This document shows, piece after piece, positions 1 to 12,886 of a stretch of DNA of 64,000 nt. The stretch spans positions 4,712,001-4,776,000 of the forward strand of contig OX359194.1 of NCBI GenBank assembly GCA_947172415.1, written 5' to 3'. Source of the DNA: Chondrosia reniformis (lineage: Eukaryota > Porifera > Demospongiae > Chondrillida > Chondrillidae). Below the pieces are notes generated by a model. It was not told the origin of the DNA, searched no databases, and worked only from the letters and a program-made list of their open reading frames with translations. The translations under genes were made by a program, and so were the position numbers. The stretch's first letter is position 1, and every line of letters starts with the position of its first letter.

Positions 1-2102
1 TACTACTCTTATGTACTAGCTGTATCAGCTGGTTGTATATACTAATTCTATGTAATAATTGTATGTACTAGTTGCATGTACTAGATATGAACCATTTGTA
101 TGTATAAGATGTATGCACTACTTCTCTGGACTAGCTATATACAAGTTTTATGAACTAGTTGTATATACTTGTTGTATGTACTAGTTGTATATACTTGTCG
201 CATGTACTAGTTATATGTACTAGTTACTAGTACATAGCTTATATTAACAACTACTATATACATACAACTATTATGTAAAACTAGTACATACCAAATAATA
301 CCCACAACTATTATATACATACAATTAGTACATACAACTAGTACATTCAACTAGTCCATACAACTACGACAAACAGCTAGGACATATAACTAGTACATAC
401 ACCTACTACATATAACCAGTAAATAAACATCCATTGTAATTATAAATAGTACATACAACTAGTAAATACAACTAGTAAATAAAATTAGTACACACAACTA
501 GTACATACAACTAGAAACTAGGATATACAACTAGCTCACAGAATGAGTACATAATACTAGAACGTACAACTCGTATAATCAACTAGTACATAACTACTAC
601 ACACAACTAGGAAAAAAACTGGGACTTATAAACAGTACATACAACTACTACATATAACTAGTATATAGACTTTTACCTAATAATTATAAATAGTACATAC
701 AACTAGTATCTACTACATAGAACTAGTACCTTCTTAGCCCCTAGTATAACTAGTACAAGAACCTACCACTTGTACATACAACTAGTACATACAACTAGAA
801 CATACAACCAGTACATAGCTAGTACATACAACTAGTATATACATACAACTAGTACATACAACTAGTATTTGCAATTAGTACATATAACTAGTACACAAAT
901 CTACAACAAATAACTAATACATAAAAATATAACTAGTACATATAACTAGTACATAAACATAGTACATACAAGTAGTTCATACAACTACTAGTACATAGAA
1001 CGAGTAAATAAAACTAGGACCTATAACTAGTAAATACCTACTACATATAATTAGTACATAAATATATAACTAGAACATATGAATAGTGCATCCATATAGT
1101 ATATATAACTAGTACATAAAACTAGTACATGCAACTAGAAACTAGTACATACAACTATTATATACAAACAACAAGTTCACACAACTAGTATTTACAACTA
1201 GTATTTACAATTAGGTCATACAACTAGTTCACACAACTATTAACTAGTACATATAACCAGTACATGTAAATTAGTGGGTACCACTAGTTTATAAAATTAG
1301 TAACTAGTAAATATAATTAGTACATGTGACTAGTACATACAACTAGTACATACAACTAGTGCATTCAACTAGTACATACAACTAGGACATATAACTAGTA
1401 CATAAACCTACTACATATAACTAGAACATACACGTATACCTAGTAAATGTAACTAGTACATACAACTAGTACATACAGCTAGCGCATGCAACTAGTACAT
1501 ATAACTAGTACACACAAATAAATAGTACATACAAATAGTAAATATAACTAGTACCTACAACTATTACGTACAACTAGTATCTAGTAGATACAACTAGAAC
1601 ATACAACTAGTACATAGCTGGTACATACAACTAGCATATACATACAACTAGTTCACAGAACTTGTGTATACAATTAGCACATGCAACTACTACATAGAAC
1701 TAATACATACAACTAGTACCTAAAACTAGTAAATATAGCTAGTTCTCGTTCATACAACTAGTACATACAACTAGAACTTTCAATAGTACATATAACTAGT
1801 ACACACACCTACTACATAAAACTAATACATAAAAATATAACTTGTTCAAAGAAATAGTGCATCCACAGAGTACATAAAACTAGTATATAAAAATAGTAAA
1901 TACAACTAGAAACTAGTACACACAACTAGTATATATATAAAATTAGTACATTTAACTAGTACATACATCTGGTATATACATACAACTAGTACATACAAGT
2001 AGTACATTAAACTAAGTTCATAAAACTAGTATATAGCTAGTACAAAGAACTAGTGCATACATCTTCTACATACAACTGGTTGATATCTATTACATACAAC
2101 TA
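1..2102. repeat. 13-bp satellite array, segment 1 (strand switch near 235)
   Basis: The sequence is made of degenerate copies of the 13-mer TACTAGTTGTATG. It reads in this orientation up to about 235 and in the reverse complement (CATACAACTAGTA) from there to the MITE at 2,103. The turn is centred on TAGTTACTAGTACATAGC. Units vary by substitution and by 1-5 bp indels. No gene is seen in it. Confidence 0.95.
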
Positions 2103-2610
2103 CAGTGCAGTCCACTTAATTCGAATCCGTTTTTGACGAAATTTCACCTATTTCGAATAGAACTCCGGTTCTCTGTACAGTCCCAGTATATCAATTTCTT
2201 TGGGAATTTTAGTTTGCTACATAGAGAATACTGAAGTATTTCAACACAAATAAGCAAGCTCATAGTTATTAAGGAGGTAATCACACTTTTAACGGTTAAG
2301 AAATTTAGCTAAATTGTCATTAATCATTCTCAGTACAGTGTTATTCTCTAGGTATGCAACGTTCACTGTACCAATCACTTATTCTGGAACGAAAACTAGA
2401 GATTATCCATCTTGTGGACAACGCTCCATCTGGAAGGAAAAAAAGGACATTGCTACTACTACTTGGCTGCATAATCTTCTCTTTTTCATTATATTTCAAA
2501 TCTATATTTGGTGTTTAGACATCACTTTGCTATTTTGTACATAAACCTGATAATTCAAAATTCCTGTTATTTCAAATTCCCTAGAGATTCGAATTAGGTG
2601 GACTGCCCTG
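2103..2610. mobile_element. 508-bp MITE, pogo/Tigger-like (copy 1)
   Basis: The element begins CAGTGCAGTCCACTTAATTC and ends with the near-perfect inverted form of it (TTAGGTGGACTGCCCTG). It is flanked on both sides by TA, the target duplication of Tc1/mariner/pogo elements. A second copy of exactly the same length lies at 11,350-11,857 in the opposite orientation. No transposase is encoded; a 76-codon open frame shared by both copies has no recognisable domain and is probably chance. The family assignment rests on the TIR sequence, the CAG start and the TA duplication. Confidence 0.85.
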
Positions 2611-2612
2611 TA

Positions 2613-5600
2613 GTACATACAACTAGTACATAGAATTAGTAAATACAACCAGCTAATACAGCTAGTACATACAAGTAGTAAATATACCTAGTACATACAC
2701 ACATATATAGTACATATAAATAGTACGTACAACTAGTATATATAACTAGTTCAAACAACTAGTACATACACCCAGTACATACAAACGTAACGAATACATA
2801 TAAGTAGTACATACAACTAGCACATATAAATAGTACACACAACTAGTACATACAACAATAACACAAAACTGGTACATACAATTAGTACATATAACTAGTA
2901 CATACGACTAGTACATACAACTAGTGTCTAGTATATACAATTAGTACCTCCCTAGTACCTAGCATAATTAGGACTAGACCCTACAACTAGTATATACTAC
3001 TAGTACATACAACTAGTACATGCAACTAGTACATATAACTAGTACATACAACTATTACATATGACTAGTACATATACATCTAACTACTACATAAATTTAG
3101 TATATACAACTAGTACAGAAAACTAGTTCACACAAAGAATCAAGTAGTTCATAGGACTAGTTCATTCCTAGTACCTAGTATAACTTGTATTAGAACCTAA
3201 TATTAGTTCAAACATCTAGTACATAGAGCTGATAAATACAATTAGGCAATAGTACATACAACTAGTACATATAACAAGTACATACAACAATCACACACTA
3301 CTTATACATTCAACTAGTACAAAAACTACTACATTCGACTAGTACATACAAATGGTATTGAGTACATACAACTAGTAAATAAAACTAGTGTATACAATTA
3401 GTACACACAAATAGTAAATACAGCTGGTAAATATAACTAGTACATACTACTAGTACATATAACTGGTATATATAACTAGTACTTATAAACAGTACATAAA
3501 ACTAGTTCATAAAACTAGTTCATACAACTAGTACATGCAACAAGTATCTAGTACATACAACTACAACCTACCTAGTACATAGTATAACTGGTACAAGAAT
3601 CAACAACTGGAAAATACACATTGTACATACAACAAGTACTTACAAGTAGGACATACAACTGGAAACTAGTAAATACTACTAGTTTTTAGAAGGAGTATAT
3701 AATACTTTATAGAGAATACAACTTGAATATACATCTAGTATTAAGCTAATTTTAACAATTGGTATATACATACAACTATTACGTTCAACTGGTACATAAC
3801 TTGTACATACAAATAGTATATACAACTAGTACATGCAACTAGTACATGCAACTAGTACATACAACTAGTACATACCAAATAGTACCCACAATTAGTAAAT
3901 ACAATTAGCACATTCAACTAGTCCATACAACTACGACAAACAGCTAGGACATATAACTAATACATACACCTACTACATATAACTAGTAAATACACATACC
4001 TTGTAATTATAAATAGTACATACAACTAGTACATACAACTAGAAAGTAGTATATACAACTAGCTCACAGAATGAGTACATAATACTAGAACACCCAACTT
4101 GAATATTCAACTAGTAAATAGCTACTACACACAACTAGGAAACACAACTAGGACATACAAATAATACATACACCTACCACATATAACTAGAACATACACT
4201 TTTACCTAATAATAATAAATAGGACATACAACTAGTACATACAACTAGTATATAAAACTAGTATCTACAACAAGTAAATTTAACTAGTACTAGTCCATAC
4301 AACTAGTACATACAACTAGTCCTTGCAACTAGTACATAGCTAGTCCATACAACTAGTACTTGCAACTAGTACATATAACTAGTACACACATCTACAACAT
4401 ATAACTAATACATAAAAATATAACTTGTACATATAAATAGTACATAAAGATAGTACATACAAGTAGTTAATACAACTACTAGTACATAGAACGAGTACAT
4501 AAAACTAGGACCTATAACTAATAACACCTACTACATATAATTAGTACATAAATATATAACTAGTACATATGATTAGTGCATCCATATAGTATAGTACATG
4601 CAACTAGAAACTAGGACACACAACTAATATATACACAAAACTAGCACATGTAATTAGTTCATACAACTATTATGTACAAACAACTAGTTCATACAACTAG
4701 TATTTACAATTAGGTCGTCTAACTAGTTCCCAGAACTATTAACTAGTACATATAACCACTACATTCAACTAGTACATACAACTAGGACAAACAACTAGGA
4801 TATATAACCAGTACATATTCCAACTACATATAACTAGTAAATAAACATATACATTGTAATTATAAATAGACATACAACTAGAGCATACAGCATACATGAA
4901 ATAGTTGTACCTATTAATTTTATGAACTAGGTGTATATTAGTTTTATGTATATACCAGATGTATGGACTAGTTAAATGTACTAATTTTTATATATATACT
5001 AGTTGTATGTACTGGTTTCTAGTTCCATTTACTAGTTTCAGGTAATAGTTGCATGTACTATTTGGATGCACTATTTATTTGAACTAGTTATATTTTTATG
5101 TATTTGTTATATGTAGTAGGTGTGGGTATTAGTTATATGTACTAGTTGAAAGTACTAGTTGTATGTACTAGTTGTATGTACTAGAACTAGCTATATTTAC
5201 TAGTTTTAGGTACTCGTTGTATGTTTCAGTTGTATACAATAATTGCATGTGCTAATTGTATTTACAAGTTCTGTGTACTAGTTTTATGTATATAGTAGTT
5301 GTATGTACTAACTATGTACTAGTTGTATGTTCTAGTTGTATGTACTAGATACTAGTTGTATGTACTAGTTGTATTTACTTTTTGCATGTACTATTTATAT
5401 GTGTGTGAACTAGTTATGTGTACTAGTTGTATGCGCTAGCTGTATGTACTAGTTGTATGTACTATTTACATTTACTAGGTATAGGTGTATGAACTAGTTA
5501 TATGTAGTAGGTGTATGTACTAGGTATAATGTCCTAGTTGCATGTACTAGTTGCATTCACTAGTCGCATTTACTAATCATATTTACTAGTTACTAATTTA

Positions 5601-8600
5601 TGAACTAGTTGTACCTACGAATTTAATGTACTACTTGTATGTACTAGTTGTATGTACTAATTGTATGTATATACCAGTTGTATGTACTAGTTAAATGTAC
5701 TAGTTTCTAGTTGTATGGGCTATGTTTATGTACTATTCATATATACTAGTTATATATTTATATATTAGTTATATGTAGTATGTGTGTGTACTTGTTATAT
5801 GTACTAGTTGAAAGTACTAGTTGTATGTGCTAATTGTATGTACTATTTGTAGGTTCTAGAACTAGTTATAGAAGGTACTAAGTAGGAATTAGTTGTTCGT
5901 ACCATTTTAACGTACTAGCTGTATGTACTAGTTCTATGTACTAGTACTAGTTATATTTACTAGATGTTGGTATCGGTTGTATGTAGTAGTTGTATGTACT
6001 AATTGTTTGTACTAGTTGTATGTACTAGGTGAATGTATATACTAATTGTAAGAACTAGCTATGTACTAGTTGTATGTATATACTAGTTTGCTGTTTATGT
6101 AGTAGTTGTATATGCTAGTTTAATGTACTCATACTATGTACAAGTTGTATGTATTAGTTATGTTCAAGTTGTATGTATTAATTATGAACCAGTTGTACGT
6201 ACTAGTTGTATGGATATACTAGTTGTATGTAGTTGCTATGACTAGTTGTATATACAAGTTGTATGTTCTAGTATTATGCACTCGTTTTATAAACTAGGTG
6301 TATGTACTAGTTTCTAGTTGTGTGTACTAGTTGTATGCACTAGTTTTATGTACGTTTTGTATGTACTTGTTGTATGTACTAGGTGTATGTACTATTTTTA
6401 TATACTAGTTATATGTGTATGTACTGGTTATATGTAGTAGTTGTATGTAACAGTTGTATGTACAAGTTGCCTATACTACGTTATGCGCCATCTGTATGTA
6501 CTAGTTGTAGGTTCTAGTGCTAGTTATATTAGGTACTAAGTAGGCATTAGTTGTATATACTAGTTGTTAGTACTACATTAACGTATTAATTGTATGTACT
6601 AGTTCTATGTACTAGTTCTAGTTATATTTACTAGTTGTAGGTACTGGTTGTATGTAGTAGTTTGATGTAGTAGTTGTATGTACTAATTGTATGTATTAGT
6701 TGTATACACTAGTTGTATGTGTGTACTAATTGTATGTTGTAGCTATGTACTAGTTGTATGTACTGGTTTCCTGTTCATGTAGTAGTTGTATATACTAGTT
6801 GAATGTACTAGCTGTATATACTAGTTGTATGTACTCGATACTATTTGTATGTTCCAATCAAATGTAGTATTTATATGTACTAATTATATGTATTAGTTGT
6901 ATGTACTAGTGACTAATTGTTTGCACTAGTTGTATGTACTAGCTTTTTGAAGTAAGTGTAGGTTCTAGTAAAAGTTATACTAGGAACTAGGAAGGAACTC
7001 GTTATATATACTACTTGTTTGTTTGTTTGAACTAGTTTTATGTACTAATTGTATGTACTAGTTGTATGTCACAGTCTCATGTACTAGTTATATGTACTAA
7101 TTACTAGGTGTGTGAACTAGTTGTACCTACTAATTTTATGTACTAGTTGCATGTACTCTTTGTATGTATATACTAGTTTTATGTACTAGTTAAATGTACT
7201 AGTGTTATATAGATACTAGTTGTATGGACTAGTTTCTAGTTGTATGGACTAGTTGTATGTAGTAGGTGTATGTACTAGTTATATGTCCTAGTTGTTTGTA
7301 CTAGTTGTATGTTCTAGTTGAATGTACTAGTTGTATGTACTATTTGTGTGTACTGTTAGGATGTACTAGTTGTATGTACTAGTAGCATGTACTAGTTGTA
7401 TGCAGTAGTTTTATGAACTTGTTCTATTTACATTTACTCGTTGTAGGTACTAGTTATGTGTAGCAGATGTATGTACTATTTGTATCTACAATTTGTATGT
7501 ACTATGTGTATGAACTATTTATAAGTACCAGTTATATGCATGTAGTAATTATATGTTTGTGAACTAGTTATATATACTAGTTGTATGCACTAGCTCTATG
7601 CTCTAGTTGTATGTACTATTTATAATTACAATGTATATGTTTATTTACTAGTTATATGTAGTTGGAATATGTACTGGTTATATATCCTAGTTGTTTGTCC
7701 TAGTTGTATGTACTAGTTGAATGTACTAGTTATATGTACTAGTTACTAGTTGTGTGAACTAGTTGGACGACCTAATTGTAAATACTAGTTGTATGAACTA
7801 GTTGTTTGTACATAATAGTTGTATGAACTAATTACATGTGCTAGTTTTGTGTATATATTAGTTGTGTGTACTAGTTTCTAGTTGCATGTACTATACTATA
7901 TGGATGCACTAATCATATGTACTAGTTATATATTTATGTACTAATTATATGTAGTAGGTGTGTATTAGTTATAGGTCCTAGTTTTATGTACTCGTTCTAT
8001 GTACTAGTAGTTGTATTAACTACTTGTATGTACTATCTTTATGTACTATTTATATGTACAAGTTATATTTTTATGTATTAGTTATATGTTGTAGATGTGT
8101 GTACTAGTTATATGTACTAGTTGCAAGTACTAGATGTATGGACTAGCTATGTACTAGTTGCAAGGACTAGTTGTATGTACTAGTTGTATGGACTAGTACT
8201 AGTTATATTTACTTGTTGTAGATACTAGTTTTTATGTACTAGTTGTATGTACTAGTTGTATGTCCTATTTATTAATATTATGTAAAAGTGGATGTTCTAG
8301 TTATATGTTGTAGGTGTATGTAATATTTGTATGTCCTAGTTGTGTTTCCTAGTTGTGTGTAGTAGTTATTTACTAGTTGAATATTCAAGTTGGATGTTCT
8401 AGTATTATGTACTCATTCTGTGAGCTAGTTGTATATACTACTTTCTAGTTGTATGTACTAGTTGTATGTACTTTTTATAATTACAAGGTATGTGTATTTA
8501 CTAGTTATATGTAGTAGGTGTATGTATTAGTTATATGTCCTAGCTGTTTGTCGTAGTTGTATGGACTATTTGAATGTACTACTTGTATTTACTAGTTGTG

Positions 8601-9060
8601 GGTACTATTTGGTATGTACTAGTTGTATGTACTAGTTATGTACTAGTTGTATATACTATTTGTATGTACAAGTTATGTACCAGTTGAGCGTAATAGTTGT
8701 ATGTATATACCAATTGTTAATATTAGCTTAATACTAGATGTATATTCAAGTTGTATTCTGTATAAGGTATTATATACTCCTTCTAAAAATTAGTAGTATT
8801 TACTAGTTTCCAGTTGTATGTCCTACTTGTACGTACTTGTTGTATGTACAATGTGTATTTACCAGTTGTTGATTCTTGTACCAGTTATACTATGTACTAG
8901 GTAGGTTGTAGTTGTATGTACTAGATACTTGTTGCATGTACTAGTTGTATGAACTAGTTTTATGAACTAGTTTTATGTACTGTTTATAAGTACTAGTTAT
9001 ATGTACCAGTTATATGTACTAGTAGTATGTACTAGTTATATTTACCAGCTGTATTTACTA
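2613..9060. repeat. 13-bp satellite array, segment 2 (strand switch near 4,895)
   Basis: Degenerate 13-mer array. It runs as CATACAACTAGTA to about 4,890, then as TACTAGTTGTATG to the LINE at 9,062. Sub-arrays carry an extra motif, GGTTCTAGTACTAGTTATAC followed by TAGGTACTAGG, for example near 6,500 and 6,965. I see no gene. Confidence 0.95.
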
Positions 9061-9061
9061 T

Positions 9062-10595
9062 TTCAGGATATCAGGAAATCTTATTTAAACTGGGGAGGCC
9101 CATAGCCTGAGGCTACTACAAAGGCACCCAGTACCAAACCATATTTACAATAAATAAATAAATAAAATAAAATTGTCAATTCGGTTGTGTTAATATTGTT
9201 ACATAATACAAATTGTCGCTCATGCATTAGAATATAAACGTTTACATAGTTCCCTAAAATAGTTGAGGTTGAGGTTAGGTGTTGCACGAATGGCTGTAGG
9301 TAGACTGCGCCAGAGGGAAGCACCGGCAAAACTGAATGCCCTCTGTCCGAATGAAGACCTGACTAAGGGAAGATTAAGTTGGGAAGTGGAAGAGGAGCGA
9401 GTGTTATGGTGGCAAGAAAGATAAGAGGAGAGCCGAGACAGATAAGGTGGAGCCTGGGAGGATAGGCTGCGAAACATACACTGAGCCATATGAAGTTTTC
9501 TTCTCAAGGTGAGAGTCGTTAATCCAAGTTCTTGAAGAGCAGCAGTGGAAGAAGAGTCACGCCGCCTATGAAGCACAATCTTGCAACCAAAGTTCAGCAG
9601 CGATTCCAAGCGGCGAGATTCATCTTGAGTACAGCCAGACCAGACGACATCACAATAGTCAAAGTGGGGAAGGATGTATGATTTAAGATAAGTGAGGAGG
9701 AGAGAGTGAGGAAGAAACCAAGAGAGCCTACGAAGAAGGTTGAGACGACAGCTTACTTTTCTACAAATCATGTCAACATGATCACTCCAAGTTAGGGTAT
9801 CGTTTATAAGCACACCAAGATACTTGAACACTCATACCTGATCAACAGTTACACCATCAACAAGAACGTCCAAGCCAGTCTCAATTTTTCTTCTACTAGA
9901 GTGAAAGAGCATACATTTTGTATTGCTTGCATTCAGTTGCAGTCCATTGCTGGCCATCCACAGGCTGGTTGCATCTAGACACTGTTGAAGTGAAGAGTTT
10001 AAAAAAGCAAGATTGCTACTCGTGATGTAGATGGCAGTGTCATCAGCAAAGAGAACAACAGAATCAGCAGGCAGGACTGAGGGCTGGTCATTGATAAAGG
10101 CAGAGAAGAGAGAAGGACCAAGCACAGAGCCTTGGGGAACACCAGTTGTGGGAAAACCAGGAGAGGAGAATGAATCACTGACACGAGTAACCTGGCAACG
10201 ATCGGAAAGATAAGACTTAAACCAAGCAACTGTAGACGAGGAGAAACCAAGTTGGGAAAGCTTAGACAAAAGAAGATCATGGTAACAGTGTCAAAAGCTT
10301 TGGAGATGTCAAGAAACACAACCCCGATGAACTGTCTTCTGTCCAGAGCCTTTTACCAGTCATCCAAGCAATGAAGAAGAAGCGTTTGGGTAGAATGCTT
10401 GGGCCGAAATCCAGATTTATAAGGGAAGAGAAGGTCGTTTTGTATGAGGTGAGAAGAAAACCGCTCCTGGACACACCTTTCTAGAAGTTTACTGCAGATT
10501 GGAAGCAGAGAGGTGGGTTGGTAATTCGTGGGGGAGACACGATCACCGCCTTTGTGGGGTGGCTTAACCCAAGCACACTTCAGGATTCAGGAAAG
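9062..10595 (-). mobile_element. 5'-truncated LINE (CR1/L2-type RT fragment)
   Basis: The fragment keeps the C-terminal half of a LINE reverse-transcriptase ORF and a short 3' UTR on the minus strand. The 3' end (about 9,062-9,219) holds an ATTT-rich stretch (9,150-9,172) and a GC-richer terminal segment. The 5' truncation lies near 10,590. The 5' flank reads TTCAGGATTCAGGAAA and the 3' flank TTCAGGATATCAGGAAA, a possible target duplication that is not part of the 13-mer array. CR1/L2 placement is inferred from the RT motifs only. Confidence 0.8.
9220..10590 (-). pseudogene. LINE reverse transcriptase, C-terminal part, broken
   Basis: This is the reverse transcriptase of a non-LTR retrotransposon, which copies element RNA at a nicked chromosomal target. 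In order on the minus strand are the SPTNYQPTSLLP block (about 10,520), GFRPKHST (about 10,410), the catalytic-Asp segment FLDISKAFDTV (about 10,318), GVPQGSVLGPSLF (about 10,150) and the FADDTAIY active site (about 10,050). After these comes the thumb/connection region FKYLGVLINDTLTW, and the frame ends at 9,220. The frame is broken in several places: a TAA after CLDDW near 10,353, a shift near 10,270-10,320, and an in-frame TGA at 9,832-9,834 between VDQV and VFKYLGV, where LINEs normally read through. The endonuclease and upstream parts are absent. The copy cannot be active. Confidence 0.85.
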
Positions 10596-10599
10596 AATT

Positions 10600-11349
10600 T
10601 GTGTGTACTAATTGTATGCTCTAGTTGTATTTACTAGTTGTATGTACTCAATACCATTTGTATGTACTAGTCGAATATAGTAGTTATTTGTACTAGTTGA
10701 ATGTACTATTGCCTAATTGTATGTACCAGCTCTATGTACTAGATATTCGAACTAGTATTAGGTTCTAATACAAGTTATACTAGGTACTAGGAATGAACCA
10801 GTTCTATGAACTACTTGATTCTTTTTGTGAACTAGTTTTCTGTACTAGTTGTATATACTAAATTTATGTAGTAGTTAGATGTATATGTACTAGTCATATG
10901 TAATAGTTGTATGTACTAGTTATATGTACTAGTTGCATGTACTAGTTGTATGTACTAGTAGTATATAGTAGTTGTAGGGTCTAGTCCTAATTATGCTAGG
11001 TACTAGGGAGGTAGTAGTTATATATACTAGACACTAGTTGTATGTACTAGTTGTATATGTACTAGTTATATGTACTAGTTGTATGTACCAGTTTTGTGTT
11101 ATTGTTGTATGTACTAGTTGTGTGTACTATTTATATGTATTAGTTGTATGTACTACTTATATGTATTCGTTACGTTTGTGTGTAATAGGTGTATGTACTA
11201 GTTGTTTGTACTAGTTATATATACTAGTTGTACGTACTATTTATATGTACTATATATGTGTGAATGTACTAGGTATATTTACTACTTGTATGTACTAGCT
11301 GTATTAGCTGGTTGTATTTACTAATTCTATGTACTAGTTGTATGTACTA
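10600..11349 (+). repeat. 13-bp satellite array, segment 3
   Basis: TACTAGTTGTATG-orientation array between the LINE and the second MITE, with the same GGTTCTAGT...TAGGTACTAGG variant near 10,760 and 10,980. No gene is seen. Confidence 0.93.
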
Positions 11350-11857
11350 CAGGGCAGTCCACCTAATTCGAATCTCTAGGGAATTTGAAAAAACAGGAAT
11401 TTTGAATTATCAGGTTTATGTACAAAATAGCAAAGTGATGTCTAAACACCAAATATAGATTTGAAATATAATGAAAAAGAGAAGATTATGCAGCCAAGTA
11501 GTAGTAGCAATGTCCCTTTTTTCCTTCCAGATGGAGCGTTGTCCACGAGATGGATAATCTCTAGTTTTCATTCCAGAATAAGTGATTGGTACAGTGAACG
11601 TTGCATACCTAGAGAATAACACTGTACTGAGAATGATTAATGACAATTTAGCTCAAATTCTTAACCGTTAAAAGTGTGATTACCTCCTTAATAACTATGA
11701 GCTTGCTTATTTGTGTTGAAATACTTCAGTATTCTCTACGTAGCAAACAAATATTCCCAAAGAAATTGATATACTGGGACTGTACAGAGAACCGGAGTTC
11801 TATTCGAAATAGGTGAAATTTCGTCAAAAACGGATTCGAATTAAGTGGACTGCACTG
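11350..11857. mobile_element. 508-bp MITE, pogo/Tigger-like (copy 2, inverted)
   Basis: Reverse-complement copy of the element at 2,103-2,610, with identical length, the same TIRs (CAGGGCAGTCCACCTAATTC at the left) and TA on both sides. The two copies differ by scattered substitutions and short homopolymer differences. No transposase is present. Confidence 0.85.
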
Positions 11858-12165
11858 TAGTTCTTTGTAATAGATACCAACCAGTTGTATGTAGAATATG
11901 TATGCACTAGTTCTTTGTACTAGCAATATACTAGTTTTATGAACTAGTATAATGTACTAGTTGTATGTACTAGTTGTATGTATATACCAGATGTGTGTAC
12001 TAGTTAAATGTACTAATTTTATATATATATACTAGTTGTGTGTACTAGTTTCTAGTTGTATTTACTAGTTGTATCTACTAGATACTAGTTGTATGTACTA
12101 GTTGTAAGTACTAGTTATATTTACTATTTGTATGTACTATTTATTTGTGTTTACTAGTTATATGT
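11858..12165 (+). repeat. 13-bp satellite array, segment 4
   Basis: TACTAGTTGTATG-orientation units between the MITE and the retrozyme. The last bases, TAGTTATATGTA (12,155-12,166), recur at the far side of the retrozyme. Confidence 0.9.
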
Positions 12166-12520
12166 ATGGAAAAAAATAGGGGAACTTTAAGATCTAAAGC
12201 TGATCTTAAAGCATCGATGTCATCATCATCATCATTTAACTCTGGGTATTACCCCTGCCCACTCATGTCCCCTGAGGAGCGCAATGAGCTAATGGGCGGA
12301 ACGGAAGTTCGTTTGATGGGAACCAGAGTCTCCCCCTAGCCACTCAAAAAGATGGTCGAGCCATAGACAGCTGTTTCGTCCTTATTAGGACTCATCAGTA
12401 TGGCATACGATGGAAGTTAGAGTGGCTAGTCTGCTAATAAGTACTCCCAGAAGCTAATAAGCTTGTGGTTTCCTTATCAGCAGATAAGGGATACAGCCAA
12501 AAGTGTGGCTGACCACTAGT
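12166..12520 (-). mobile_element. Retrozyme unit 1 (355 bp)
   Basis: First of two direct 355-bp repeats; the period is exact, since ATGGAAAAAA at 12,166 recurs at 12,521. Each unit contains one canonical type I hammerhead ribozyme on the minus strand, so the RNA-sense strand is minus. Short tandem units with one hammerhead each, no protein and no RT define animal retrozymes. Their transcripts self-cleave into unit-length RNAs that can be circularised and are thought to be moved in trans by PLE reverse transcriptase. A 64-codon open frame here is repeated in unit 2 but has no domain and runs antisense to the ribozyme RNA; I do not call it a gene. Confidence 0.85.
12356..12410 (-). ncRNA. Hammerhead ribozyme, type I (retrozyme unit 1)
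   Basis: Same 55-nt motif as at 12,947-13,001 but on the minus strand. It has the core CTGATGA, stem II GTCC/GGAC with loop TAATAA, then GAAA, a tiny stem III (AC/GU, loop AGCU) and the cleavage triplet GUC. Stem I is GCCATA/TATGGC and extends through TCG/CGA. Predicted cleavage falls between 12,366 and 12,365 on the minus strand. No core position is changed. Confidence 0.93.
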
Positions 12521-12886
12521 ATGGAAAAAAATAGGGGAACTTTAAGATCTAAAGCTGATCTTAAAGCATCGATGTCATCATCATCATCATTTAACTCTGG
12601 GTATTACCCCTGCCCACTCATGTCCCCTGAGGAGCGCAATGAGCGAATGGGCGGAACCGAAGTTTGTTTGATGGGAACCAGAGTCTCCCCCTAGCCACTC
12701 AAAAAGATGGTCGAGCCATAGACAGCTGTTTCGTCCTTATTAGGACTCATCAGTATGGCATACGATGGAAGTCAGAGTGGCTAGTCTGCTAATAAGTACT
12801 CCCAGAAGCTAAAAAGCTTGTGGTTTCCTTAACAGCAGATAAGGGATACAGCCAAAAGTGTGGCTGACCACTAGTATGGAAAAAAA
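12521..12886 (-). mobile_element. Retrozyme unit 2 (355 bp plus A-tract junction)
   Basis: Second direct repeat, differing from unit 1 at a handful of positions (for example GAGCGAATGG against GAGCTAATGG, and GCTAAAAAGC against GCTAATAAGC). It ends at an A-tract (ATGGAAAAAAAAA, 12,875-12,887) where the sequence turns into an inverted copy. The hammerhead is again on the minus strand. Confidence 0.85.
12711..12765 (-). ncRNA. Hammerhead ribozyme, type I (retrozyme unit 2)
   Basis: Identical in all core and stem positions to the motif in unit 1, displaced by exactly 355 bp. Tandem ribozymes at this spacing would release 355-nt monomers from a longer minus-strand transcript. Confidence 0.93.

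Noticed and set aside
1-9060. A CRISPR array or telomere repeat
   Set aside because: The unit is 13 bp without spacers, varies continuously, lies in a eukaryotic context, and is not TTAGGG-like.
2314-11646. Matching 76-residue open frames in the two 508-bp MITEs
   Set aside because: They are alike only because the MITEs are copies of each other; no domain, and a non-autonomous TIR element of this size is not expected to code.
12145-12694. Two 63-64-residue frames (MEKNRGTLRSKADLKASM)
   Set aside because: They lie on the strand opposite the ribozyme RNA and repeat because the retrozyme units repeat; the third, inverted copy does not preserve them as a product.
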